A stretch of DNA of 6,899 nt. It comes from Halobacteriales archaeon QH_10_65_19 (GTDB taxonomy: Archaea > Halobacteriota > Halobacteria > Halobacteriales > Haloarculaceae). The stretch spans positions 1 through 6,899 of the forward strand of contig PXQK01000050.1 of the NCBI GenBank assembly GCA_003022085.1, read 5' to 3'. The stretch's first letter is position 1. Each line of letters opens with the position of its first letter. Shown in pieces: positions 1-5,690 of this stretch. A program made the position numbers and the translations under genes. The notes beneath the pieces are model-generated. The model saw nothing but the letters and a program-made list of their open reading frames with translations. It had not been told where the DNA came from and searched no databases.

Positions 1-201
1 TACCCAGGCTAATATAAAAAAGTGGAGGGTAAGAGACAGCGCTTAAAACCCACACGGTTCGCGTGGAGCGATTCTACCCCTCTGTGGATCTCGTGTGGTG
101 ATTCTCCGATAGATCCGCCTTGTTCGAGCCCTCTCTACGACGCCACGACCGTCGCGTCCCGATAACGACCTTTTTTGTGTGTGCTGGCCGCGGTATCAAA
201 C

Positions 202-702
202 ATGCCCTACTGTCCGAACTGTGGCCAGGAAGTCGACGAGACGGACAGATTCTGTATCCAGTGTGGGGAAGAACTTGACGGCAGGATCGGTGGCGGGAGC
301 CACCACACACACGGTGAAGAGGTCCCCGCTGGGACGATGTCACCCCGGGGACCCGGAACCGCCGAGTTCGGCACAGGAACGCTCTGGGGGCCGGTCGTCG
401 TCGCAGCACTCGGTATCCTCCAGAGCCTCTACTTCATTCTCGCGCCCGACCAGATCATCACCGCCGCCGGGTTCGGCGAGGAACTCACCACGGAGATTAT
501 CGTCGCGACCGGCGTTCTCGGTCTGCTCATAGCATTCAGCGTGCTGGGGCTCGTCTACTACTACTGGAACCAGGGCTTCGTCGACAGGCGGTACTTCTGG
601 GTGCTTGTCGGTCTCGGTATCGCCGGGTTCTTTCTCGGGGGTGGTGTAGCGTTCCTGGTCCTGGTCGGGATCGGCGCCTACGGCCTTCTCTCTGTTCTGT
701 AG
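202..702 (+). CDS. Zinc-ribbon membrane protein, uncharacterised
   Basis: This 166-residue protein starts with a zinc ribbon: Cys4-x2-Cys7 and Cys18-x2-Cys21 (YCPNCGQE ... RFCIQCGEEL). A Gly/His-rich linker (residues about 30-60) follows, then hydrophobic segments at about 62-82, 98-121 and 132-165; the last is long enough for two helices. The layout is that of the widespread haloarchaeal 'zinc-ribbon domain-containing' membrane proteins, whose function is unknown. An in-frame GTG lies upstream at 175, but I chose the ATG at 202: it puts the zinc ribbon at the N-terminus as is usual, and a T-tract (171-176) sits about 28 nt upstream, where a TATA-like box would be for a leaderless mRNA. The ribbon is presumably cytoplasmic (inference). 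It appears monocistronic, with 188 bp before the next gene. Confidence 0.85.
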   Translation: MPYCPNCGQEVDETDRFCIQCGEELDGRIGGGSHHTHGEEVPAGTMSPRGPGTAEFGTGTLWGPVVVAALGILQSLYFILAPDQIITAAGFGEELTTEIIVATGVLGLLIAFSVLGLVYYYWNQGFVDRRYFWVLVGLGIAGFFLGGGVAFLVLVGIGAYGLLSVL

Positions 703-769
703 ACCGCAGCTCTTGACGTTCCTATCCCGTCGGTCCGTATCTCTACACCCGGACGTGACTCTGTTACAC

Positions 770-788
770 GTCATACGGTCGTGCGTGA
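770..788 (+). repeat. Dispersed intergenic motif, copy 1
   Basis: The 18-mer GTCATACGGTCGTGCGTG (770-787) occurs again, exactly, on the opposite strand at 3712-3729. Its core ATACGGTCGTGCGTGA (773-788) recurs at 6767-6782. All copies are outside genes. This one lies about 100 nt upstream of the GlcG-like gene start. The motif is a weak imperfect inverted repeat (TCA...TGA at the ends). Its function is unknown; a regulator site or a mobile-element remnant are both possible. Confidence 0.7.
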
Positions 789-828
789 GTATTTGATATA
801 CAAACATACCCGTATTTCGCGTAGCGGT

Positions 829-842
829 TTATACCGGTATAA
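829..842. promoter_or_regulatory. 14-bp perfect palindrome upstream of the GlcG-like gene
   Basis: TTATACCGGTATAA is a perfect inverted repeat 48 nt before the ATG at 891, in an AT-rich island of an otherwise GC-rich region. It could be an operator for a dimeric regulator or a TATA element readable in both directions. The gene's proximal box appears to be the TTTATT at 861-866, so the palindrome sits where an upstream regulator would bind. No regulator is encoded next to it. Confidence 0.4.
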
Positions 843-860
843 TTACCTTATCGATACTTC

Positions 861-866
861 TTTATT
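861..866 (+). promoter_or_regulatory. TATA-like box of the GlcG-like gene
   Basis: TTTATT lies 25-30 nt before the ATG at 891, the spacing expected of a haloarchaeal TATA box driving a leaderless transcript. The purine-rich AGGTGG directly adjoining the ATG (885-890) is too close to act as a normal Shine-Dalgarno. Confidence 0.45.
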
Positions 867-890
867 CTAGCATTCCTGCCCACCAGGTGG

Positions 891-1337
891 ATGTCAGACG
901 GAATCCCCCTCGATACGGCAACAGAACTGATCGAAGCTGCTAAAGACCAGGCCGAGGAAGTCGGCCAGCCCATGGTGGTCACGGTCGCCAACAGCGAAGG
1001 CAACCTTATCGCCCAGCACCGGATGGACGGCGCGTGGCTCGCTTCTGTCTCCATTTCGCGTAACAAGGCGTATACAGCAGCGGCGTTGGACATGCCGACC
1101 CACGAACTCGCAGAACCGAGCGAACCCGGCAACTCCCTGTACGGGTTGCAGACCACCGACGACAACAGACTTGTCATCTTCGGCGGTGGCTATCCGCTCG
1201 AAAGGAACGGCGACGTTGTCGGTGCGATCGGTGTGTCCGGCGGCGAAGTCAGTCAGGACCGCGAAGTTGCAGAGGCAGGTGTCGAAAAGTGGAACACTCT
1301 CGTCGCCGACGGGGACGTCACTTCCACAGACGAGTAG
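891..1337 (+). CDS. GlcG/HbpS-like (DUF336) heme-binding-family protein
   Basis: The 148-residue protein shows the hallmarks of the GlcG/HbpS (DUF336) family along its length. These are an N-terminal helix, the strand VVTVANSEGNLIAQHRMDGA (residues 29-48), a Ser-x-x-KAYTAAAL segment (55-66), FGGGYPLE (98-104), and the C-terminal GAIGVSGGE followed by D-x-x-VAEAGV (111-131). The length is typical for a single domain. Members include heme-binding HbpS, GlcG of the glycolate operon, and subunits of diol/propanediol metabolism; without such neighbours the ligand cannot be assigned. No signal peptide is seen, so it is probably cytoplasmic. The ATG at 891 is preceded by a TATA-like box at 861-866 and a 14-bp palindrome at 829-842. 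It appears monocistronic. Confidence 0.85.
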   Translation: MSDGIPLDTATELIEAAKDQAEEVGQPMVVTVANSEGNLIAQHRMDGAWLASVSISRNKAYTAAALDMPTHELAEPSEPGNSLYGLQTTDDNRLVIFGGGYPLERNGDVVGAIGVSGGEVSQDREVAEAGVEKWNTLVADGDVTSTDE

Positions 1338-1466
1338 TACGGGCTGTGTAACCTCCTCTTGCCCTGTCAGCACATCGCGGCGAACTCCGCTCTGAGAGTG
1401 GCCAGACCCGTCCCCGGGGCGAGTGAAACCGGCAACGGCTTAGGCTATCCAGTCGAACTCCGGCCC

Positions 1467-1700
1467 GTGACGCCCGAGGTAGAGCACACGGACCCGGAGG
1501 GGATCGACTACGGCTGGATCATGCAGGTCACCTTCGTCACCACGCTGGCAGTGGGGGTGCCGGTCGTCGCAGCCGCGTCGCTCTTTGTCACACTCCCCAC
1601 GTGGCCGGACCGCGCGCTGTTCGCCGTGCGCGTCGGTGCGCCTGTCTGGCTGCTGGTTTCGCTGTGTGTTTACAGTTACGCTCGCTACCAGAAGAGCTAG
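1467..1700 (+). CDS. Small two-helix membrane protein (DUF5822-like)
   Basis: From a GTG start the protein has 77 residues: a short polar N-terminus with the motif GIDYGWIMQVTF (residues 12-23), one helix at about 18-40, a conserved-looking LPTWPDRALFAVRVGAPVWL loop and helix (43-62), and a basic C-terminus. I associate this pattern, from memory, with the haloarchaeal DUF5822 family of unknown function. The frame is open further upstream (to 1359), but residues before 1467 look non-coding. CTTAGG at 1439-1444 lies about 25 nt before the GTG with a purine-rich stretch (GTGAAACC) ahead of it, fitting a leaderless start. Its TAG stop directly adjoins the stop of the convergent HAD gene. Confidence 0.75.
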   Translation: MTPEVEHTDPEGIDYGWIMQVTFVTTLAVGVPVVAAASLFVTLPTWPDRALFAVRVGAPVWLLVSLCVYSYARYQKS

Positions 1701-2252
1701 TTACGGGGTCTCTTTCTCCCCGCTTCCGCTGCGGTCTTTTACGTATTCGAAGGCCACGCCTGCCCGTTTGGCTGCTTCCTGATCGCTCGCGGAGTCGCCG
1801 ACGAACAGCGTCGTCTCCGGGTGACCGCCGATGCGGTCGACAGCGTGCAGGAGAGGTTCCGGGTCCGGCTTGTGGCCGTCGACGGTGTCCCGGCCGACCA
1901 CAGCGTCGACGAACCCGTCGAGGCCGTGGGACTCCAGGGCGATTCGGCACGCAGCCTCGCAGTTCAGCGAGCAGACGCCGACCGGAACCGACAGCGGCAG
2001 TTCGTCGGCGAGGGGGAGCCGTCTTGCCCCCTGGGCACCCTCCTGCTCGAACTCCGCGATGGTGTCCTCGACGAGTTCGCTGACACCGTGATCCTCGGCT
2101 ACGTCCAGAACATCCCAGAGGTCGTGGCGGCCAACCTCGACGTCCCGGTCGCGAAGCCGGTCGACAACGGCAACCCGGACCGCGTCCCAGTCGACGTCGA
2201 GTCGCACAAGCGTCCCGTCGAGGTCGTAGACGACGGCTTCATAATTGTTCAT
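1701..2252 (-). CDS. HAD-superfamily hydrolase, phosphoglycolate-phosphatase-like
   Basis: The 183-residue protein has all four HAD motifs in order. Motif I is DLDGT (10-14), with Asp10 the expected nucleophile and Asp12 the acid/base. Motif II is Ser95 in VGVCSLNCE, motif III is Lys128 in GHKPDPEP, and motif IV is GDSASD (152-157) for Mg2+ binding. The helical cap inserted between motifs I and II (about 20-85) is the type-1 cap of phosphoglycolate phosphatases and related small-molecule phosphatases. The substrate is not predictable. The ATG at 2252 is the only good start, placing motif I in the usual position. Coding-like sequence continues in frame upstream of this ATG (to about 2339) before breaking down (see the separate entry). 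The gene converges on the 1467-1700 gene with no gap between stops. Confidence 0.88.
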   Translation of the reverse strand: MNNYEAVVYDLDGTLVRLDVDWDAVRVAVVDRLRDRDVEVGRHDLWDVLDVAEDHGVSELVEDTIAEFEQEGAQGARRLPLADELPLSVPVGVCSLNCEAACRIALESHGLDGFVDAVVGRDTVDGHKPDPEPLLHAVDRIGGHPETTLFVGDSASDQEAAKRAGVAFEYVKDRSGSGEKETP

Positions 2253-2383
2253 GACGCGAGTTACGGCTAGGAGGTCAAAGGGGCTTTCTTCGAAGACCAG
2301 TTTCTCGACCGGGACACCCTGTTCGCGGGCCTGATCGACTCCAGTAGCTCCCGGTCGTCTTCAAGCGAGCCGTACTCGGTCAC
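2253..2383 (-). pseudogene. Possible frame-disrupted small ORF or N-terminal extension upstream of the HAD gene
   Basis: Reading leftward from a GTG at 2383, the translation VTEYGSLEDDRELLESI looks like genuine acidic haloarchaeal coding sequence. It then degenerates and stops at 2267. From about 2339 a second frame takes over (DQAREQGVPVEKLVFEESPF and onward), which is open straight into the HAD start at 2252. The break falls at TCGATCAG; an expected TCGATCGATCAG with one CGAT unit lost would restore one frame across both halves. I do not recognise the protein. It may be a decayed or mis-sequenced small gene, or an N-terminal extension of the HAD protein. Confidence 0.3.
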
Positions 2384-2416
2384 ACCACCGGGAACGGATG
2401 GCTCGCAGAAAGGACT

Positions 2417-2449
2417 TCCCCTGCCGTCTCACCCGCGAGGAACAGGGGA
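2417..2449. promoter_or_regulatory. 7-bp inverted repeat before the glycosyltransferase promoter
   Basis: TCCCCTG (2417-2423) and CAGGGGA (2443-2449) form an inverted repeat whose arms are 26 bp apart start to start (about two and a half helical turns). It ends directly against the T-rich box (2450-2455) of the glycosyltransferase gene. It may be an operator or coincidence in GC-rich DNA. Confidence 0.25.
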
Positions 2450-2456
2450 TTTTTGA
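2450..2456 (+). promoter_or_regulatory. TATA-like box of the glycosyltransferase gene
   Basis: The TTTTTGA tract lies about 25-30 nt before the ATG at 2480, the distance expected for a leaderless haloarchaeal mRNA. An alternative TTG start at 2453 lies within this box and is therefore unlikely to be translated. Confidence 0.4.
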
Positions 2457-2479
2457 CAGCCGCCACCGTCCCGGCGAGT

Positions 2480-3523
2480 ATGCGCGTGGCGTTCGTTGCG
2501 ATGGAGACGAGTCGGCACGAGGACACGCCCGCCACCCGCCGTCTGGAACGCGTCGCGCGCCTGCTCGCGGACCGCGGCCACGAGGTGACTGTCTTCTGCG
2601 GCCAGTGGTGGGACGACTACGACGACGAGATGGTCGTCGACGGCGTCCGGTACCGCGCGGTGACGCTGGGGACGGCCCCCTCCTCGTTTTTCGCCCGGAT
2701 CCCGTTTCTCCTGGCACGCTACCGGCCGGACGTTGTCCACACACGACCGACGCCGCAGAACCAGGTGTTCGCGGCGATAGCGGGGAGTTCGGTGGCCAGA
2801 GCCCCGTTGGCCATCGAGTGGTACGGCACCGAAGACCTCGACGAGGAGAATCGCGCGACCCGCTGGGCCACGAGTAAGCCACAACGGGTCATCACCCCCT
2901 CGGAGTTCGTCCGCACGAGCGCCCGGGAAGTCGGCGCGACCGACGACAACACCTGCGTGATCCCCGAGAGCATCGACTTCTCCTCTATCGGAGCTGTCGA
3001 CCCCGTCGAGGAGATTGATGTCGTCTACGCCCACCCCCTCGACGGGAGCGCGAACGTGGATGACCTGCTGCTCGGGCTCGCGGAGCTTCGCGAGCGCGAC
3101 TGGTCGGCGACGATCGTCGGCGACGGCCCGCTCAGGGAGGAGTACGAGGCCGAGACGGCGAAACTCCGCATCGACGACCGTGTTCGTTTCGCCGGGGCCT
3201 GTGGCCGTCAACGGCGGATCGGTATCTACCGGGGTGCCCACGTGTTCGTCCAGACTGCCTACCGCGAGGTGTTCGCGACAGAACTCCTGTGGGCGCTCGC
3301 CTGTGGCTGTGTCGGTATCGTCGAGTATCAGACCGAGTCCAGCGCCCACGAACTCATCGAGAACTACGACCGAAGCTACCGTGTAACCGATCCACAGGGG
3401 CTGGCCGACGCGGTCGTCGATGCGGACGAGCTCGATCACCTGAGGGTCGACGAGTTCTGGCGCGCCTACGATCACGAAGCAGTTATCGAGGATTATATCG
3501 ACGTCTACCGCGCGATCGAGTGA
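2480..3523 (+). CDS. GT4-type (GT-B fold) glycosyltransferase
   Basis: The 347-residue protein begins MRVAFVAMETSRHEDTPATR and continues with a helix and RGHEVTVFCG, the N-terminal Rossmann half of GT-B glycosyltransferases. The C-terminal nucleotide-sugar half contains VVYAHPL, ATIVGDGPLREEYEAE (about 208-223), RIDDRVRFAGA and, at 261-276, YREVFATELLWALACG. The last corresponds to the family's EX7E region: Glu263 matches the first Glu, but the position of the second is Trp271. A Glu in SSAHELIE matches the usual downstream acidic site. Such enzymes transfer a sugar from a nucleotide donor to lipid, protein or polysaccharide; donor and acceptor cannot be told, and there is no surrounding glycan cluster. 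No membrane segment is evident. The ATG at 2480 was chosen over a TTG at 2453 because the latter overlaps the probable promoter. Confidence 0.87.
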   Translation: MRVAFVAMETSRHEDTPATRRLERVARLLADRGHEVTVFCGQWWDDYDDEMVVDGVRYRAVTLGTAPSSFFARIPFLLARYRPDVVHTRPTPQNQVFAAIAGSSVARAPLAIEWYGTEDLDEENRATRWATSKPQRVITPSEFVRTSAREVGATDDNTCVIPESIDFSSIGAVDPVEEIDVVYAHPLDGSANVDDLLLGLAELRERDWSATIVGDGPLREEYEAETAKLRIDDRVRFAGACGRQRRIGIYRGAHVFVQTAYREVFATELLWALACGCVGIVEYQTESSAHELIENYDRSYRVTDPQGLADAVVDADELDHLRVDEFWRAYDHEAVIEDYIDVYRAIE

Positions 3524-3901
3524 GTCCGTCTCAGCACGCCGCCCACGCGCCGGCTCTGGTCACTAGACATATTCATGCGCCAATATCAGACAGAAGGGAT
3601 ATACTGAGAATTGGTCTCTCGCATATCGCGGTACTCGGGGGGATTGCCCTGCTAATGGTCGGTGTCGCCGGTGTCGTCACCGGGATATTGGGACCCGGTG
3701 CCCAAAATAACCACGCACGACCGTATGACAGGAGGCCGTCGTCGTGTCCGCCCCCGGTCGCGGGGAGTAGCGACAGAGGTCCAGCAGGTAGTTCGCCGAC
3801 TCCTGGAACCCCATGCCCCTACTCGCTAGTCACTCCTCTCTGCTGTGATGGCCCACAGTCGGCGGCCACGGCCCTGACGCCTCCAGCCGTTGTACACGGG
3901 C
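3524..3901. other. 378-bp stretch without a convincing gene
   Basis: This interval is locally AT-rich at 3560-3620, with ATA and AGA triplets atypical of the surrounding genes. One frame, which can be entered from a GTG at 3520 overlapping the glycosyltransferase stop as GTGA, encodes a hydrophobic run (SHIAVLGGIALLMVGVAGVV, about 3618-3677). The rest of that frame up to 3924 is Pro/Arg/Ser-rich and looks non-coding, and it overlaps the next gene, so I do not call it. The interval also holds the reverse-strand copy of the dispersed motif (3712-3729) and a small hairpin (TTGGG at 3689-3693 with CCCAA at 3701-3705). No terminator with a clear T-tract is visible. Confidence 0.5.
3712..3729 (-). 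repeat. Dispersed intergenic motif, copy 2
   Basis: On the minus strand this reads GTCATACGGTCGTGCGTG, identical over 18 bp to positions 770-787. It lies in the gene-poor region downstream of the glycosyltransferase gene and about 180 bp beyond the stop of the minus-strand gene at 3902. Sequence on either side does not match copy 1 beyond the motif, so it is a discrete short element and not part of a long duplication. Confidence 0.7.
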
Positions 3902-4192
3902 TCACAGCGACCGGCGTTCGATAGCCGGGTCCAGGCCGGCGGCGGCCAGGTCCTCCCGGATGCGCTCCCGGAGCGGTGTCGGGACCGTCTCGCGGGCCAC
4001 CGGGACGGCCGTCTCGCCGGCCTCGTCCGGCGGCACTTTCCAGTAGAGCACGCACTCGCTGGGATCGTAGTACTCGATACTGTACCGGTCGGTCGCGCCG
4101 CTGTAGTGGACCCGCGCAGCGTCGCCCTCGACCCGCCACCCCTCCTGCTCGGCGAGGCCGGCGAGCGTGTCCGAACTGTGGTCCTCGCTCAT
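3902..4192 (-). CDS. Small haloarchaeal protein of unknown function (DUF7538-like)
   Basis: This soluble 96-residue protein is acidic, with an N-terminal helix (about 8-19) and a central beta-rich block (WRVEGDAARVHY then DRYSIEYYDPSECVLYWKV, 19-53). A C-terminal part follows with ETAVPVARETVPTPLRERIR (60-79) and a helix. The pattern resembles a haloarchaea-specific family I recall as DUF7538; no function is known. The ATG at 4192 is preferred to an in-frame GTG at 4201. On the minus strand GAAACCGGTAG (4228-4218) and TAGGAATC (4220-4213) lie 21-36 nt upstream, fitting a BRE/TATA-like promoter and a leaderless start. It has the same orientation as the gene at 4303-4587 but is 110 bp from it, so it may be transcribed separately. 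Confidence 0.75.
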   Translation of the reverse strand: MSEDHSSDTLAGLAEQEGWRVEGDAARVHYSGATDRYSIEYYDPSECVLYWKVPPDEAGETAVPVARETVPTPLRERIREDLAAAGLDPAIERRSL

Positions 4193-4283
4193 AGCCACCA
4201 CTCACCGGCCGAGATTCCTACCGGTTTCGGTCGCGCCTCCGCCCCGCTACTCCGGCGGCGGGACGGTGGTGTGATCGCTGGGA

Positions 4284-4295
4284 CTGATACGGTCG
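4284..4295 (+). repeat. Partial fourth match to the dispersed motif
   Basis: CTGATACGGTCG matches 12 bases of copy 3 (6764-6775), including the ATACGGTCG core shared by all copies, then diverges. It lies between the two minus-strand genes, so it too is intergenic. At 12 bp the match is weak evidence by itself and may be chance. Confidence 0.3.
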
Positions 4296-4302
4296 CTGAC
4301 CG

Positions 4303-4587
4303 TCACCAGGTTTCGATGCAGCTGTCACTGATGTCCTCGACACAGCCCTCGCAGTCGGGGTGGCCGGCCTCGTAACACTCGGGCCGTCCCTTATCGTCAA
4401 CGCGAATGGCCCGCTTCTCGGCGTGGCGCCGGCAGACGATACGGGCCTGTCCCCCCTCGTCGACGGGCAGGTCCGAAAGCGCCCCCTGGCGGGCCCCCCG
4501 GAACGCCTTCCGAGCCTCCTCGTACTGGCGGCCGGCCCCGCGGAGCGTGGTCCGCAGGAACCGGGACAGTCGGTCCGGATCGGTCAT
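4303..4587 (-). CDS. Small Cys/His-rich protein, probable zinc binder (DUF7091-like)
   Basis: The 94-residue protein has a basic N-terminal helical half (RLSRFLRTTLRGAGRQYEEA, residues 6-25) followed by a Cys/His cluster. The cluster comprises Cys52 and His55 in VCRRHAEKRA, Cys71 in RPECYEAGHPDC, Cys79-x2-Cys82 in CEGC, with His76 as a further candidate. This suggests one structural zinc site (inference). The ending CVEDISDSCIETW and the overall layout resemble the haloarchaeal DUF7091 family, known to me from memory and of unknown function. The frame stays open upstream to 4779, but that would run over the rpa3 promoter; the ATG at 4587 is the sensible start. It is divergent from the rpa3 operon across a 126-bp shared spacer. 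Confidence 0.8.
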   Translation of the reverse strand: MTDPDRLSRFLRTTLRGAGRQYEEARKAFRGARQGALSDLPVDEGGQARIVCRRHAEKRAIRVDDKGRPECYEAGHPDCEGCVEDISDSCIETW

Positions 4588-4684
4588 GTCGGATCGTTGG
4601 GCGGGGTGACACAAAGACCCGTCGGCAGCCGGTGTCAGGAGGCAAAATACGGAGCCGGCGACACTTTCACTCCGGTTACCACAC

Positions 4685-4692
4685 TTTTTATA
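4685..4692 (+). promoter_or_regulatory. TATA box of the rpa3 operon
   Basis: TTTTTATA is the strongest promoter-like element in the window. It lies 22-29 nt before the ATG of the 14-codon upstream ORF (4714), placing the predicted transcription start at or within a few bases of that ATG. The distance to the rpa3 ATG (4755) is about 63 nt, so rpa3 itself would not be the leaderless first cistron. Confidence 0.6.
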
Positions 4693-4713
4693 CCATCGAG
4701 CGCCAACAACAGT

Positions 4714-4758
4714 ATGTCTCCCATCGAAAACAACGTGGAGACAGTGAGCGAACGATGA
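4714..4758 (+). CDS. Leaderless 14-residue upstream ORF overlapping rpa3
   Basis: ATG at 4714 opens MSPIENNVETVSER and stops with TGA at 4756-4758. That TGA overlaps the rpa3 start (4755-4757) as ATGA, the classic arrangement for translational coupling. The ATG sits about 25 nt downstream of the TTTTTATA box, so the mRNA probably begins at this codon. Ribosomes loading on the leaderless end would translate this peptide and then reach rpa3 by termination-reinitiation. GGAG at 4737-4740 is 14 nt before the rpa3 ATG, a poor Shine-Dalgarno spacing. Whether the peptide matters, or only its translation does, cannot be told. Confidence 0.5.
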   Translation: MSPIENNVETVSER

Positions 4759-5690
4759 CTGCAACAGATTTGCGTACACACGCAGAGGAGATACAGGAAC
4801 AGTTTTCGGACGAGCTCGACCTGACGGTCGAGGAAGTCAAGGAGCGGCTCGACACGCTCGTCAACGAGTACAAGGTCCCTGCGAGCGAGGCGCGACGCAG
4901 CGTGATCAACACGTATCTCGACGAGACAGGGATGGAACGCGACCAGCTCGGCGGCGGCGGCAACGAGCGGAAATCGGTCGGCGAGATCGACAGCCCGGAG
5001 GAGTGGATCGATCTCACCGCGAAGGTCGTCGACCTGTGGGAGCCCCGTAGCGACGCAGTCGCGCAGGTCGGCCTGCTCGGCGACGAAACCGGCACGATCA
5101 AGTTCACGAAGTGGTCCAAGTCCGACCTCCGCTCGCTGGACGAGGACGCGGTCTACGACCTGCGAAACGTCGTCACCGACGAGTACCAGGGCCAGTTCTC
5201 GGTGAAGCTCAACCGCACGACGACAATCGAGGAACTCGACGAGGAGATCGAGGTCGGCGACGACGAGGTCGAGGTCAAGGGCGCGCTGGTGGACATCCAG
5301 TCGGGCTCGGGACTGATCAAGCGCTGTCCAGAGGAAGACTGCACGCGCGTGCTCCAGAACGGCCGCTGCTCGGAGCACGGCGAGGTCGACGGCGAGTTCG
5401 ACCTCCGGATCAAGGCCGTGATCGACGACGGACTGGACGTCCACGAGGTCATTTTCGACCGCGAGACCACCGAAGAGGTAACCGGCATCACCCTGGAGGA
5501 GGCCCAGGAGATGGCGATGGACGCGCTCGACACCTCCGTGGTGGCCGACGAGATGCACGCGACGGTGCTTGGCCGGTACTACCGGGTCGCCGGGCCGACG
5601 TTCGGCCGCTACGTGCTGGCCGACGAGGTCGAGCAGATCACCGAGACGACTGATCCCGAAGCTGTCCTCATCAAAGCGAGGTCGGTATAA
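4755..5690 (+). CDS. rpa3: Replication protein A (single-strand DNA-binding protein)
   Basis: The 311-residue RPA-type protein binds single-stranded DNA in replication, repair and recombination. An acidic helical N-terminal region (1-60) is followed by a Gly-rich linker (about 66-69), a first OB fold (about 84-155, from WIDLTAKVVDLWEPRSDAVA to GQFSVKLNRT), a zinc finger with ligands Cys191, Cys196, Cys205 and His208, and a C-terminal OB-like domain (about 215-295). Length and architecture match haloarchaeal Rpa3, the RPA paralogue partnered by a dedicated associated protein. The ATG at 4755 overlaps the stop of a 14-codon upstream ORF (ATGA). An in-frame extension to 4632 would include the promoter and is rejected. 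The gene ends in TAATG, overlapping rpap3 by one base, so the two are probably translated in a coupled way. Confidence 0.92.
   Translation: MTATDLRTHAEEIQEQFSDELDLTVEEVKERLDTLVNEYKVPASEARRSVINTYLDETGMERDQLGGGGNERKSVGEIDSPEEWIDLTAKVVDLWEPRSDAVAQVGLLGDETGTIKFTKWSKSDLRSLDEDAVYDLRNVVTDEYQGQFSVKLNRTTTIEELDEEIEVGDDEVEVKGALVDIQSGSGLIKRCPEEDCTRVLQNGRCSEHGEVDGEFDLRIKAVIDDGLDVHEVIFDRETTEEVTGITLEEAQEMAMDALDTSVVADEMHATVLGRYYRVAGPTFGRYVLADEVEQITETTDPEAVLIKARSV

Noticed and set aside
1359..1466. Upstream extension of the DUF5822-like protein by 36 residues
   Set aside because: The extra residues look non-coding and the TATA-like element at 1439-1444 would lie inside the gene.
2429..3475. 348-codon open frame on the minus strand opposite the glycosyltransferase gene
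   Set aside because: It mirrors the glycosyltransferase gene, shows no recognisable domain, and long antisense frames are routine where third positions are nearly all G or C.
3289..3924. 211-codon plus-strand frame across the end of the glycosyltransferase and the following gap
   Set aside because: The first third overlaps a confident gene in another frame and the last third is Pro/Arg/Ser-rich and overlaps the convergent gene. Only the short hydrophobic run is kept as a finding.
4588..4779. Upstream extension of the DUF7091-like protein by 64 residues
   Set aside because: It would cross the divergent rpa3 promoter and upstream ORF, and the extra sequence is unlike the acidic proteins of this genome.
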